Source: Sipunculus nudus
Taxonomy: Eukaryota; Annelida; Sipuncula; Golfingiida; Sipunculidae
Length of the DNA stretch: 64,000 nt
Direction of reading: 5' to 3'
Assembly (NCBI GenBank): GCA_026874595.1
Contig: CM049306.1
Location: forward strand, 102,439,142 to 102,503,141
The translations under genes were made by a program, and so were the position numbers. This document shows positions 23,787 through 35,295 of this stretch, one piece after another. The notes beneath the pieces were generated by a model. The model had not been told where the DNA came from and searched no databases. It saw nothing but the letters and a program-made list of their open reading frames with translations. Position 1 is the first letter of the stretch; each line of letters opens with the position of its first letter.

Positions 23787-24343
23787 AGGAAATTTGATAT
23801 GATATGTTTCCAAATGTTATCCAGTTTGTAATGTTTTGTTACAGGGGCGATATTTTCTGCGACCGCCCTAGGCGGCATAAAGACAAAATTGGTATCCGCC
23901 GCTGGGTCACACAACTAAATTTACTGAGCGTATTATCAACTTGTTATGCCTCCCCCAGGTGGCGTGAGGTATTGTAATTTTCCTCGGCATGTCCGTCGGC
24001 AAATTTATGCAAGATTTAAGAAATCTTCATAAATTTATTTTGTTCAGGGTGAGGAAAATACCCGGGAAAAATTTATTAAATTTGGGAGGGTATAGTCTGC
24101 ATGGACAACCATATAAAATTAATTCAAAGGATTCCATCCAATTGGTACATTGGTTTCATTATAACAGCTTAGTATTGATCGGTATTACCGGGCGGCTTTC
24201 CATAAGAGGTGAATTGGGATGAAATTGTTGGACCGTCACAATTTCACGGACTTAAAGTGTGTTACCATGTGCGCGTATATGCGTATATGTACGTATATAT
24301 GCATGAAAAAAAATAGGTGTGTTTCCATGTGTGCGTATATGCG

Positions 24344-24387
<44 letters not shown>

Positions 24388-25465
24388 TGAGTGTGTGTGT
24401 GTGTGTGTGTGAATTGACAGAATTATATATATTTATACAGTGGATCAAGCTAGCAGGCCTTCCACAAAAAGAAAGTGATGTGACGTCATTTTATGCAGAG
24501 TGCACGCAGACCCTATATATATGCGTGAAAATCGCTCCTGTGGCTCCTGCAAGTCCCTATATATACCGATTTTTTTTTTTTTTGGCCAAAAGATGGAATT
24601 TTCGGGCAAGCTTCGGCCGGACACTGTTTACTCGGACGAGCCTCGTCAGTTTTTTACAGCACTCGTCGCTCCTATGCATGTGCGGCGTTAAGCCGGCGGC
24701 TCACTTAACCGATATAATTAGAATTATACACTTAGGTTACATTTTTTAGTTAACTATGAATTGCTATATATTTATAAATGTTTTAAAATTTAAATATACT
24801 TTTAAACCTTATACTCAATTTTAATATATTTGAATATGTCACACTGACACACACAGATATATATATATATATATATATATACCCGATGTTTACAGGTATA
24901 ACCCAATTAATACTATTCATGGGGCCGGATCCCTAGCACACTTTATTCACTGAGCCACCGGCAGGGATTTCCCATCATATATAGCCATGTTGTACTTAAA
25001 TCCATGCATTTGTAATATATTTGACCTGATATATTATAGAGAATCGCTTGATATATAATTGATCATCCCACTTCTCCGGCATATCATTATAAAAATGAAA
25101 AGCTAATTACACAAAATTTCTGCTGCTTTGACGTTTGTCGTAAGTAGCAGTCAAATGAGAAAGGCTGATAAAGTTTAAGCTGATTTACACAGGATAGGAT
25201 AATACATATCATTCCCTTTAATTCCCAGTAACAGGTAATCCTAAAAATCAAACAAACGTGCACGAAGAATATAATTTTCTAAATTGAGTTTGATGATCTG
25301 GCATCTTGATGCTGGATGTAGGGTTTTACCAAATGCAGCAGATGACTGAAAAGTGCGGAGATAACCCAATAAAATTTATGGTGTAAGACATCAGGCCAAC
25401 TACCCCTCAGCTGTCAGTATTTGGACTGACCCATGAATAAGTAGGCTGGCCTACAGCCGGGAATG
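21760..25465. other. Intergenic region between the PLD-like gene and the LTR element
   Basis: No gene is supported. The first ~700 bp are GC-richer and may include the PLD-like 5' UTR and promoter. There is a run of 19 G at 22217-22235, (TA)n at 23722-23780, 24344-24384 and 24859-24882, and (GT)n at 24389-24410. Weak tRNA-like A-box sequences occur on the minus strand near 22830-22880 and 24947-24957, possibly SINE heads. Confidence 0.5.
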
Positions 25466-25487
25466 TTCAGTGGTCAGCACGGTAACG

Positions 25488-25770
25488 GGAACTCTCGGCC
25501 CCAGAGACACTCGTCCCAGAGACACTCGGCCCCAGCGACTCTCGGCCCCAGAGACACTCGGCCCCTAGTCAGCAGGACCCAGCGACACTCGGCCCCGTCC
25601 GGTCGCCGCCCCCAGAGACACTCGGCCCAGGGGTCTAGCCTCGGGAAACCCCTCAGAAAACCTTCCCGTAGTTATCCCTTCCGGGCCAGAGGTCTGATAC
25701 TAGCTCCCCGTCTTATACTAGGTTAGAAAAACCCCTCAGAAAACAACCTTCCCGTAGATATACTGAGTCG
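25488..25770 (+). repeat. GC-rich minisatellite block, left inverted copy
   Basis: Short units of the type 'cggccccagagacact' repeat here. The core 25488-25628 is nearly identical to 33937-34076 read on the other strand, and weaker homology ('cagaaaacaaccttcc') continues inward. An open frame through it is low complexity and not called as coding. Confidence 0.75.
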
Positions 25771-25820
25771 GAAGTCGGAGAATGGAAGCCCGTTTTTTTA
25801 CCGTCTTAGGTTCATTAGGG

Positions 25821-25825
25821 AAGGG
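25821..25825. other. Target-site duplication AAGGG, left copy
   Basis: AAGGG directly precedes the TGTCACC end of the LTR element and is repeated right after its other end at 32573-32577. Confidence 0.9.
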
Positions 25826-26957
25826 TGTCACCCCTAACTTAACGTGATAACTTTACAACGGATATATCCTATAAAACAATAGGATGGTTAACGCTCGCCA
25901 CTTGATTTCATTAATCAAGAAATTAGATCCCGGTCATTACAGGTGACATTTCCAGGTTCTTTTAAGGACGTGTATAAAAATACCAGACAATCATACACCC
26001 AGATCAATAGAAACTATGAGACATCAGGTTAAATTCACAATATAATTCAAGACAATACTTACAAAGATGTAGATGTGTGTGTGCGTTGATGTGTCAATAC
26101 GATAGTCCTTCACATTAAAAATACAGGATATTTACTGAGTCCGTGGTTTGTATAAAAACCAATAAAGTCCAGTTCCTTCAGAGATCTCTGGTTACTGTTT
26201 TGTGTAGAATCTAGCGTATGGTTAGCAGCATATAGTCTTTCTGAGTTTAGCGATCTTCAATTGATCTTGCTTGTCAGCGACCCGGGTAGGTTTACGATCA
26301 CATGAATGCAATAGCGCCCTTTGTTTACGTAGAGCTTAGAGTCCTTGACCTTGCTCGTGTACCAATGGTTTCTCGGCTTACGGCGGTTATGTATCTAGGT
26401 CAAGCTGAACTAGGCCGGCAAGTGACGAGCGCGCTCTCTCTGTATCGCCAATACGAAGCTCTTTCGGCAGCACGGCTGAGTTCTTATGAGCTGGGTCCTT
26501 GCTTCATGTAGAAGCTTGCTTCTATGCCGTTCCTGGCGTTTCAATGTTCCTACTCCCGTTCGTGCGTGCTGCCACCTCAAGCTTCAAGACCCAACTGAAG
26601 GCAGCTTCCAGCGTCTCTCCCTGAACTCTGACGTCACAATCGTCGTCACAATACGGCGATCCGGTTCTCTGATTGGCTCATTTCTCAAGTGTCCCATATA
26701 AGGATATATGTGACCTAGTTTGACTGTTAGCGTCACCTTGGCGACCCACATACCAGAAATAATTACACACGATGCGTGACACGGATAAATCAGCTGATAG
26801 CCGATGGGATTCCATACAAGAATACACAATATATATATATACAATCAAGACCTGTCAACGCTTTAGGATGACGTTTCACGTCAATATCAATAGAGAACAG
26901 ACTTCGTTAAACTATGATACAAAACACCGTACATATTGTCACCGATTTCTGGTGACA
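25826..26957 (-). repeat. 3' LTR (1132 bp)
   Basis: Its ends are TGTCACC and GGTGACA. It matches the 5' LTR base for base except two positions that I noticed (26504 T versus 32119 C; near 26760 T versus A). On the minus strand it carries a CArG-like CCTTATATGG (26694-26703), an inverted CCAAT (GCCAAT near 26675) and a full CRE TGACGTCA (26629-26636), a plausible U3 promoter group. Confidence 0.93.
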
Positions 26958-26972
26958 TCACCCCCTCCTTTT
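26958..26972 (-). promoter_or_regulatory. Polypurine tract
   Basis: Read on the minus strand this is AAAAGGAGGGGGTGA, directly before the 3' LTR, the position expected for the plus-strand DNA primer of an LTR retrotransposon. Confidence 0.85.
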
Positions 26973-27177
26973 AAGGAAAATACACAGTATTTTCTCGATA
27001 CATCGTATCGTTCTATCTTACAGGGTCCAGCTAAACATATTTACATGTAGCAATACATAGCAATACATAAGGGTCATGTAACAAGTTGTCATTAGTACAT
27101 GCCCACGGTCTATGACACAGGGCAAAATTTTGTACAGGTTTAGACTTAACTGGCTAAACATTATAGCTCATTACATC

Positions 27178-27777
27178 CTAACACTCAGGCAGTCTGCTAA
27201 GAAAATCAGGTCCATGGTTTAGTTTACCTGACACTGCTTCAATATCAAATCTAAACTCTTGTAGAACCAATGCCCATCTCATTACTCTCTTATTAGCACA
27301 TTTTGATTTGCTAATACACTTTAATGGTTTGTGGTCGGTCTGAATGGTGAACGGTCTACAAGCCAGGTACATCTCAAATTTCTGTACAGACCATACAATT
27401 GCTAATGACTCTTTCTCGATGGTGGAGTAATTTCTCTCCCTGGGCAATAGTTTACGACTGGCATAAGCTACTGGGTGCATGATCCCCTCGTGTCTTTGCA
27501 TCAGGATACAGCCAATACCCACATCAGATGCATCACATTTCAAATAAAATCGTTTACTGAAATCAGGTAGCTTCAGTATGGGAGGGTCTGACAGTTTAGC
27601 CTTTAGAGAACAGTACGCATTCTCGTGTACGGGTTTCCAGTCTAGTTTGTTAGGTTGACCTTTACGCGTTAGATCAGTCAAGGGCACCGCTATTTCCGCA
27701 TAGTTTGGCACGAATTTTCGATAGTACCCTGTAAGACCTAGGAATGCTCGCAAAGCCTTCTTTGTCTTAGGTCTATC
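27178..27777 (-). pseudogene. RT connection plus RNase H fragment of the LTR element
   Basis: About 200 codons are open, ending in TAG/TAA-type stop before the polypurine tract. The start has the RT C-terminal 'FLGLTGYYRKFVP' block. The RNase H core follows, with its acidic residues in 'KCDASDVGIG', 'STIEKESLAI' and 'QTDHKPL', then 'NHGPDFLSRL'. The upstream RT fingers and palm, including the YxDD box, are absent. The open frame starts right at the integrase stop (27776-27778), so a deletion junction lies there. Without RT the copy cannot be autonomous. Confidence 0.88.
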
Positions 27778-28360
27778 AGTGCTCTGTTTCCCCGTCTACA
27801 CCGTCAGGATCATGTATAGAATCAGGTGCGCCCTTGGCTACCGCTGCCAGAATATGCTGGGGCTCGTTTCTAGCATGGTACCGTTTCAGCATATTCACGT
27901 GGAAGGTTTTAACCTTATCGCCAATCTTAATCCGATAGTCTAAGTCCCCAACCCTGTTTACAATAGTATAGGGGCCTTTCCACTTTACCATTAATTTGTT
28001 CCGCTCCGTCGGGAGTAACAACAAAACTTCGTCTCCGGCCTCAAACCTGCGCGTGCATTTACCTCTATCATATAACAGTCTGTGTCTGTTCGCTGATTTG
28101 TTCAACGCCTCTCTAGCTAACGCGCATGTGTCGCTTAGTTTGTCTTGTAGGTCCAGGACGTATTGGTACGTGGTTTTAGTCTCGACGCTAGTATCTCGCT
28201 TGGTCCACAGATCCCTTAGAATCCGCATCGGTCCTCTAACGATCCTACCATAGAGCAACTCAAAGGGTGAGAACCCTGTGCTCTCATGTGGCGCTTCTCG
28301 GTACGCAAAAAGCACGGCACTGAGGTACCGATCCCAATCTCGCGGTCTTTCCTCGCACAT
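27776..28360 (-). pseudogene. Integrase C-terminal part, shifted one frame
   Basis: It continues the integrase after a frameshift near 28365-28380, inside a short A run on the coding strand. It has 'AYREAPHESTGFSPFELLYG', typical of Ty3-type integrases, and the GPY/F module ('VKWKGPYTIV...DYRI'). It ends at a TGA at 27776-27778, where the next domain is already the tail of RT. Confidence 0.88.
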
Positions 28361-30575
28361 CCGTTTTCCTCATTAACTTTAACGTTCCATTGTATCTCTC
28401 CACCATTCCGTTGCACATAGGATGGTAAGGAGTAGTGGTGAGCTGCCTTACAGACAAAACAGGGCTAACTTCTCGCATGAGGTCTGACGTAAATTGTGTT
28501 CCCATGTCAGTAAGCACCTCTGACGGCACTCCTAACCGCGCATAAATATCAACTAGCGCATCAGCCACAGAGACTGTATCTATGTTCTTTAAAGCAACAG
28601 CCTCCGGATATCTAGTGGCATAATCCATAACGGTCAGAATATACCTGTGACCTCTCTCAGACGCTGGATCGATCGGCCCAACCAGATCCATCGAAATTCT
28701 ACGCCAGGGCTCATCAATTAATGGCATCTGGCCTAACGTAGCTCCAGGCACCTTGCCTTTCGGTATGGTTTTCTGGCAAATGGGACAGGACTTGCAAAAC
28801 TCAGCAATGTCATTATACATCCCTTTCCAGAAAAACTGAGTTCTCACGCGGTTGTGCGTTTTGTCTATGCCCTGATGGCCCGCCATAACCGCTTCGTGGC
28901 CCATCCTCATTACGTCGTACCGTAACGCCTGAGGTACCACCACTCGAGATCCATCTTGATCTCCCCGTTTATCACTCACAACCCGAACTAAATATCCGTC
29001 CTCAATTCTAAATGGACTATCATTTTTAGCCTCTCTAGCTAGCCTCCAATACGGCGCTAAAGACCCATCCTCCTCCTGCGCCTTCAAAAATTCGGCCGGA
29101 CTCACATCGGCAACTGGGCTTGCAACATTCAAGCTACGCGTCGGTATCTGTTTCTCTCGTGCAGCGCTCCGTGTCTCCACCGCGGACGACACCTCCTTTT
29201 GTGACTCCACACCGTCACACACTATGCCTGAGGACCGCTCAGACTTCCACGTCGGGTCCGGATCATACGGATCACGCGCTCCCGCTACGTTACCTAGCGC
29301 TAAATCACATACAGCATCCCCGACTACCATTGCCTCGATAGTACCGACAAAGTACGCACAGTCCACATTAATCCTAGCCGTAGGAAATTGTCTTACAGAC
29401 CCGTCGAACAACCTACACTCGACCTGGTGTCCGGTGAACTGATTCGGCTCGACGTACGACTCACGTATTCCTGCCGAGGAACATCCCGAATCCCGCAGCA
29501 CCCTCGCTGACTTACCATTCACCAGCCCTTCACACACAGGTAACGAGATTCTGCCTTCTGTCTGGGCAGCAAATCCTAACGACTGACTCGGACTCTCTAC
29601 TTCCGGTTTCACCGCACCGACTGTCTCCGTTTCCGCCTCGACTACTGCCATTGACATAGTCTCCGGTTTCTGTTTTGGGTTATACGGGGGGCTAAAATTA
29701 GTCCTATACCTCTGCTGATCGCCAGCAGTACGCCCTACTTGAGGGGAAGACCTAGGCCTCGACCGGGCACTAGTCTTACATTCCCGCGCCTTATGTCCCA
29801 GTTCATTACATAAATAACATCTGATGCCTCCTGATGGCTTAAATGTCTGACCGCCCGGACTGCGCTCAACCTCTCGCTTCTCTCTAGGCTGAGATACCGG
29901 TTGCGTTGGACGCGGCACATTATTGCCATAACGAGGACCTGCTGTAAGGCTGTGTACACCGTGAGCCTCCGTATAACTCTCGGCTAAGTCTACCATACTA
30001 TCCAAGTCACGACACCGTCTCTCTTTCAAAAACATAGAGAGATCCCTACTACAGCAGTTTATGAACTGCTCACACATCAACAGGTTAACTACCCCGTCGT
30101 AGTCACCTCCGACCCCTGCCATCCCTATCCAATGGTCTAGGTATCCACTCAGTCTCACCGCAAACTGACTCGGCGTTTCGCCTCGCTCAGGCCTACAAGT
30201 CCGAAACTTGTGTCGATAACCCTCTTCGGTCATTTGGTATCGCTTTAACAAGGCTATCTTTAACTTATCGTAATCCATGGCCTCACTTACCGATAACTGT
30301 GTGTAAGTCCCTAGCGCCTTACCCCGCAGTAACGGACTCAGGTGTAACGCCCAATTCTCCCTATCATAGCCTTGACATACAGCTAATCGTTCAAATCGCT
30401 CAAGAAACGCATCTAGCTGATCGTGAGCCTCATCAAAAGGTGGAAGCTGGATTTTCGGGAATACATCCCTACTTCTCTCTTCTTTAACCCCAGAGTCAGA
30501 CTTTAACCTTAGAACCTCTAATTCGTGGGCTCTAGCCTCTCGCTTGCGCTCTAATTCCCGCTGCTCACGCTCTAA
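28284..30575 (-). pseudogene. Gag-protease-integrase polyprotein, main open frame
   Basis: Numbering from the Met at 30278: Gag zinc knuckle C154-x2-C157-x4-H162-x4-C167; aspartic protease motif D263-S-G; integrase zinc-binding H461, H468, C498, C501 (or C495/C498); catalytic D531, D591, E627. The D591-E627 spacing is the classic D-x35-E. Gag capsid sequence continues upstream of 30278 in the same frame to the nonsense codon at 30576-30578. Protease passes straight into integrase with no RT between them, which defines the unusual order. The frame ends out of phase at 28284 after the frameshift. Confidence 0.9.
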
Positions 30576-30725
30576 TTACCGCTGTTCCTTCTCTATTTCA
30601 CGTTGCCTAGCTCTTTCCTCACGTTCTTCATCCGCACGCCGTCTAGCCTCAACATAATCTTGTAAAGCCTGGTCCTTAAGCCCCAAGGCCTGTCCGCATC
30701 TAACAAGTGACTCTAACGTTTCCAT
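30576..30725 (-). pseudogene. Gag N-terminus with premature TAA at codon 50
   Basis: An ATG at 30725 opens a frame of 49 codons rich in Glu, Arg and Gln (coiled-coil-like) that hits TAA at 30576-30578. The same frame then continues with the same charged composition into the Gag body. I read it as a single nonsense mutation in an otherwise continuous Gag-Pol frame. Confidence 0.75.
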
Positions 30726-31417
30726 GGTAACGCTCTAACCTAGTAAGATTCCAGTATCTAGTAATATCCGCTCTTAAAAATCCGTAAATACGTACTGTTA
30801 AAGCCAACCTAACGAACCGGCGGTATCCGTACAATAACACTACGGTAGCTCTACGCATCAAAATCTACTTATACGGACGGACGGAAGGTCGGACGAAGGG
30901 TCAGACGGATGGACGGATGGATATCAAGATATCAATAAACACCATGCACCTATGATTACCATGCCAATCGGGAGGGGTAAACTTACCTGTAAAGAGACCC
31001 TACCACGTGACCAATCACAAACCAGTGTAGGAAAAATTATACCAGGGTGTATCTAACAACATCAAAAATTTTCACTCTAATCTGGGTTTATATCAAACCA
31101 GTAATGATGTTCAGGTATCACTGAACTAGCATTACTCACAAAACATGCATGTGTTCTAGCCAAATCTTCAAGGTATATGCTAATCCCGAAACAATGTTGT
31201 GCTTCAGGTAATATTCTCACTGAATAAATATTAACTCCTAACAGTGGGGTAATTTCATTGTGCAAGTATACACTACAACATCAGTTTGGTGTCATTTCCA
31301 ATTATTAATTCAGATCAACTCTAGTTTGAGTATATGAATGTCTGGTTTCAGTACTGTTTTCTCAGTTCAAAACTTCTGAAACTTACTGTAATTAGCCAGT
31401 TTTTTAAGGCTAATTAT
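30726..31417 (-). other. Untranslated leader of the LTR element
   Basis: About 700 bp lie between the PBS and the Gag start, with a GGAC-rich stretch at about 30875-30925 and no domain-bearing frame. Confidence 0.6.
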
Positions 31418-31435
31418 ATCCTGGCGCGCTCGCCA
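31418..31435 (-). promoter_or_regulatory. Primer binding site
   Basis: Read on the minus strand, TGGCGAGCGCGCCAGGAT starts five bases inside the 5' LTR. The leading TGG is what pairs with a tRNA CCA end. The predicted primer tRNA ends CGCGCTCG-CCA; its identity was not determined. Confidence 0.7.
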
Positions 31436-31440
31436 TACAA

Positions 31441-32572
31441 TGTCACCCCTAACTTAACGTGATAACTTTACAACGGATATATCCTATAAAACAATAGGAT
31501 GGTTAACGCTCGCCACTTGATTTCATTAATCAAGAAATTAGATCCCGGTCATTACAGGTGACATTTCCAGGTTCTTTTAAGGACGTGTATAAAAATACCA
31601 GACAATCATACACCCAGATCAATAGAAACTATGAGACATCAGGTTAAATTCACAATATAATTCAAGACAATACTTACAAAGATGTAGATGTGTGTGTGCG
31701 TTGATGTGTCAATACGATAGTCCTTCACATTAAAAATACAGGATATTTACTGAGTCCGTGGTTTGTATAAAAACCAATAAAGTCCAGTTCCTTCAGAGAT
31801 CTCTGGTTACTGTTTTGTGTAGAATCTAGCGTATGGTTAGCAGCATATAGTCTTTCTGAGTTTAGCGATCTTCAATTGATCTTGCTTGTCAGCGACCCGG
31901 GTAGGTTTACGATCACATGAATGCAATAGCGCCCTTTGTTTACGTAGAGCTTAGAGTCCTTGACCTTGCTCGTGTACCAATGGTTTCTCGGCTTACGGCG
32001 GTTATGTATCTAGGTCAAGCTGAACTAGGCCGGCAAGTGACGAGCGCGCTCTCTCTGTATCGCCAATACGAAGCTCTTTCGGCAGCACGGCTGAGTTCTT
32101 ATGAGCTGGGTCCTTGCCTCATGTAGAAGCTTGCTTCTATGCCGTTCCTGGCGTTTCAATGTTCCTACTCCCGTTCGTGCGTGCTGCCACCTCAAGCTTC
32201 AAGACCCAACTGAAGGCAGCTTCCAGCGTCTCTCCCTGAACTCTGACGTCACAATCGTCGTCACAATACGGCGATCCGGTTCTCTGATTGGCTCATTTCT
32301 CAAGTGTCCCATATAAGGATATATGTGACCTAGTTTGACTGTTAGCGTCACCTTGGCGACCCACATACCAGAAAAAATTACACACGATGCGTGACACGGA
32401 TAAATCAGCTGATAGCCGATGGGATTCCATACAAGAATACACAATATATATATATACAATCAAGACCTGTCAACGCTTTAGGATGACGTTTCACGTCAAT
32501 ATCAATAGAGAACAGACTTCGTTAAACTATGATACAAAACACCGTACATATTGTCACCGATTTCTGGTGACA
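31441..32572 (-). repeat. 5' LTR (1132 bp)
   Basis: Same length and ends as the 3' LTR. The CRE TGACGTCA is at 32244-32251. Upstream of the polyprotein on the minus strand, so it would carry the active promoter. Confidence 0.93.
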
Positions 32573-32577
32573 AAGGG
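32573..32577. other. Target-site duplication AAGGG, right copy
   Basis: Partner of 25821-25825. Confidence 0.9.
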
Positions 32578-33680
32578 TTTAATGAGTCAAAACAAAAACG
32601 AGAGAAAGTGAAAGTAAAACGTATTTATTAATTGAAAAGAGTGTTTAATGTTAAATATGTAGTTCCTAATTATGATAATAGCCAATATATACACAAACCG
32701 AAAAAGAAAACGTTCCAAATATCACAGTATGAATGAAGTATATGAAAGTTACCCGTAAAGTCACCAAATTACAAATTAAAAAGTAGGCTTATATACAAGT
32801 TAACTGTCAATTTACACACATATATAAAACAAATCAAAGTAGAAAGTGTTTTCTACTTCGTGTTTTCTACTTCTAATTTCTAACTAATGTTAACTAACGT
32901 TAATGTTCTGACTAATGACAGAGCGTACATAAAGAAGCAAGAATACACACACAATGCCAAAATCTTAAAGAAACGGTAAATTCTGTCCACCTGGCTTGTT
33001 AATGACTTCATGGTTAGTTGATTATGGATATATGCTCAATCAGGGGTTTACCGAACTTACTATGCAATCAAAGGTCATTGTTATGACGGCAGTAATCACA
33101 GCCAACAAGATCACAAAGACGGCAATTAGACTTTGATCAATACCGAGACAAACGGATCAATACCGAGGTAAATTTAACGGTGACAATTTCTCATTTTATA
33201 TCAGTTATTTCTTGATTCATTTATATAAATACTACAGCGTATTATAAAAAAAATATGAACACCGATTATATTTGGCTCCTACAACGTTTATTGCATCCAT
33301 TTATTTGGCGTGACCACTACAGGATAATGGTTCAGCACCTTTTATTTAACCATCTATAAATTTTTTATAAGTCATATACAAAGATAATTTTATGATATCA
33401 GGGCTACACGAAGATATGTTTCACAAGAAAGGACGGTCCGTGCCGAGGCCTGGCCCCAATATTTTTTTTGGGGTATGTTAATGCGGCCTTCAGGAAACAG
33501 TTGAAATGAACGAACGCATAAGCTTACGAAAACTAATAATTTAAGAGGAGACATAACACCTGGTCATGCATTTTCTATTGTGTGTAAAATACATATAATT
33601 TGTGGAATATGATAAAAAATAATATGGTTTATTATACAGATATTGTTTCAGAAATAAGCATGGTTTTAATTTTTATATAC
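32578..33680. other. AT-rich intergenic sequence, no feature recognised
   Basis: No coding frame, RNA gene or clear element is seen between the LTR element and the (TA)n array at 33687. Confidence 0.5.
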
Positions 33681-33681
33681 A

Positions 33682-33686
<5 letters not shown>

Positions 33687-33731
<45 letters not shown>
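33687..33731. repeat. (TA)n microsatellite
   Basis: Uninterrupted TA dinucleotides. Confidence 0.9.
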
Positions 33732-33733
<2 letters not shown>

Positions 33734-33864
33734 GTGCTATATTTTTTATCTTATGGAAAATTTAACTTTAATTGCTTCGTGGCGTTCAACTAGGGCCTAC
33801 ATGCAGGCCACCACGACTAAGGAACTTCTCCAATTCGAATGGCTCATCAAGTGAGGGGATAACA

Positions 33865-34076
33865 ATCCAGAAGAGATAACTACTGGAAGGTTGTTTTCTG
33901 TGGTTTCGCGAGGCCAGTATCGGACCCGATGCCCTTGGCCGAGTGTCTCTGGGGGCGGCAACCGGACGGGGCCGTGTGTCGCTGGGTCCTGCTGACTAGG
34001 GGCCGAGTGTCTCTGGGGCCGAGAGTCGCTGGGGCCGAGTGTCTCTGGGACGAGTGTCTCTGGGGCCGAGAGTTCC
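33865..34076 (-). repeat. GC-rich minisatellite block, right inverted copy
   Basis: Read on the minus strand, 34076-33937 matches 25488-25628 with only a few substitutions, then continues with weaker homology. Together the two copies form an inverted pair around the LTR retrotransposon. Confidence 0.75.
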
Positions 34077-35072
34077 TGTATTCTGTCAGCACTAGGTTTA
34101 GTCATTTAGACGTGTTAAGGGGCTAAAGGATAATCCACATAAGGTCACGTGGTCCTATTTGTTTACATGACCTGGGGTCACCAAGCCCTGAACCTGAAGG
34201 AGAGTAGTAAATGGTCTGGCTTTCTCTGGTTGGCTCTAGCCATCATGTGCTGGAGCATCAAAAACACCCCATTGTTTGATTTTTAAGTATGTTAAGCATA
34301 ATTCCCAATAAAATTGACAGTATTGGTCAATTTGTTTTAAATCTATGGCCAATCAAAGAGATGTTGTCCAAATGCTTGTTTGGGACTGCTTGGTGGGGTA
34401 TTTTGGGCTTCACTGCATTCGGGCCAGGATGGTTAAAAAAGGAGATACACAAGCCCCCTTTTTCTTGGTCAAGTTTAGATAATACAAGCCCTATATATTT
34501 CTGAATAGCAAAGTGCTGGATCCGCCGACTTCAACCCACCTGACTTACATAAACGAGTTCCATAAATTAACCACGTCGCTCGAATTCCTATTTGTGGTTG
34601 TGTTTTTATCGAGAAATGGACGAAACTGTACACTATATACATGAGTAGTATAAAGTAATGCCTTACATATTCGTACAAGAATAGCATGTTTCACTACAGA
34701 GGTGAAATATGCTCTGTTTCTTCCCAATATCCCCTAAGATTCATGCGACTGCATGTGAATTAACATATGTCGTGGCATTTCTCTGTTATCCTGAGCATAT
34801 AAAGTGAGCTCATGACTAAGAAAGGACGATCGACGCTTTTCCTTGATGGGATGCAAATAGCTCTAGACGCGGGATATGGTAACCCCCCCCCCCCCCCTTG
34901 CATTGTGACATATCTGTTTGCAAGGACAGGAAAATCCACGGCCACTTTGGTATTTTTCCCATCAGCAAGGAAAGATATACATATGTACATATATAGATAT
35001 CCCAAAGGTAGATGCATGCATTCATTTCCATCGCCAAGAAGGTATCGTTCATCGTCGTTAATTCTTGTGTGA
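34077..35072. other. Intergenic sequence, no gene seen
   Basis: Includes a C run at about 34884-34898. No supported feature otherwise. Confidence 0.5.
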
Positions 35073-35295
35073 GGTTGTGTGTGTATTCACAACATACCTC
35101 ACGTAGTCATGATCAGAAGCTTATGAAATTTTAGGGCATTTCGAAAATGAGCCAGTGAAGAACCGATTAAATTTAAGTGTGGATCCAGAATATGATCCGA
35201 ATTTAGGAACGTCGTCAAGGAATATTCACAAATGTAAAGTCACTTATGCACGAGTGAAGCTGAGAATATGGGCCGAATAAGTGAATGAAAGCACC
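35073..35295 (+). repeat. Dispersed repeat, copy 1 of a direct pair
   Basis: Contains 'tcacaacatacctcacg', 'atgaaattttagggcatttcg' and 'gatccgaatttaggaa'. The same order recurs at 37238-37460, roughly 2.2 kb away, in the same orientation. Confidence 0.65.

Larger units (their letters stand above)
25826..32572 (-). mobile_element. Ty3/gypsy-type LTR retrotransposon, 6747 bp, INT before RT/RH, RT deleted
   Basis: Two 1132-bp LTRs in direct orientation, each with TGTCACC...GGTGACA ends, flank a 4.48-kb interior and are bounded by the 5-bp duplication AAGGG. Read on the minus strand, the order is: PBS, Gag, protease, integrase, then RT connection plus RNase H, then polypurine tract. The integrase and RNase H are Ty3/gypsy-like in sequence, but the order resembles Ty1/copia, as in the Gmr1-type group. 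Coding capacity is broken by an early stop in Gag, a frameshift in integrase and loss of the RT fingers/palm. I noticed only two differences between the LTRs, so the insertion is young. Confidence 0.92.

Noticed and set aside
24219-24749. 176-codon plus-strand frame
   Set aside because: It runs through TA and GT microsatellites and a homopolymer; composition is not protein-like.
25463-25726. Open frame with repeated Arg-Pro-Gln-Arg-His-Ser and its mirror at 34105-33797
   Set aside because: Product of a GC-rich minisatellite; low complexity, no start context and no neighbours to support a gene.
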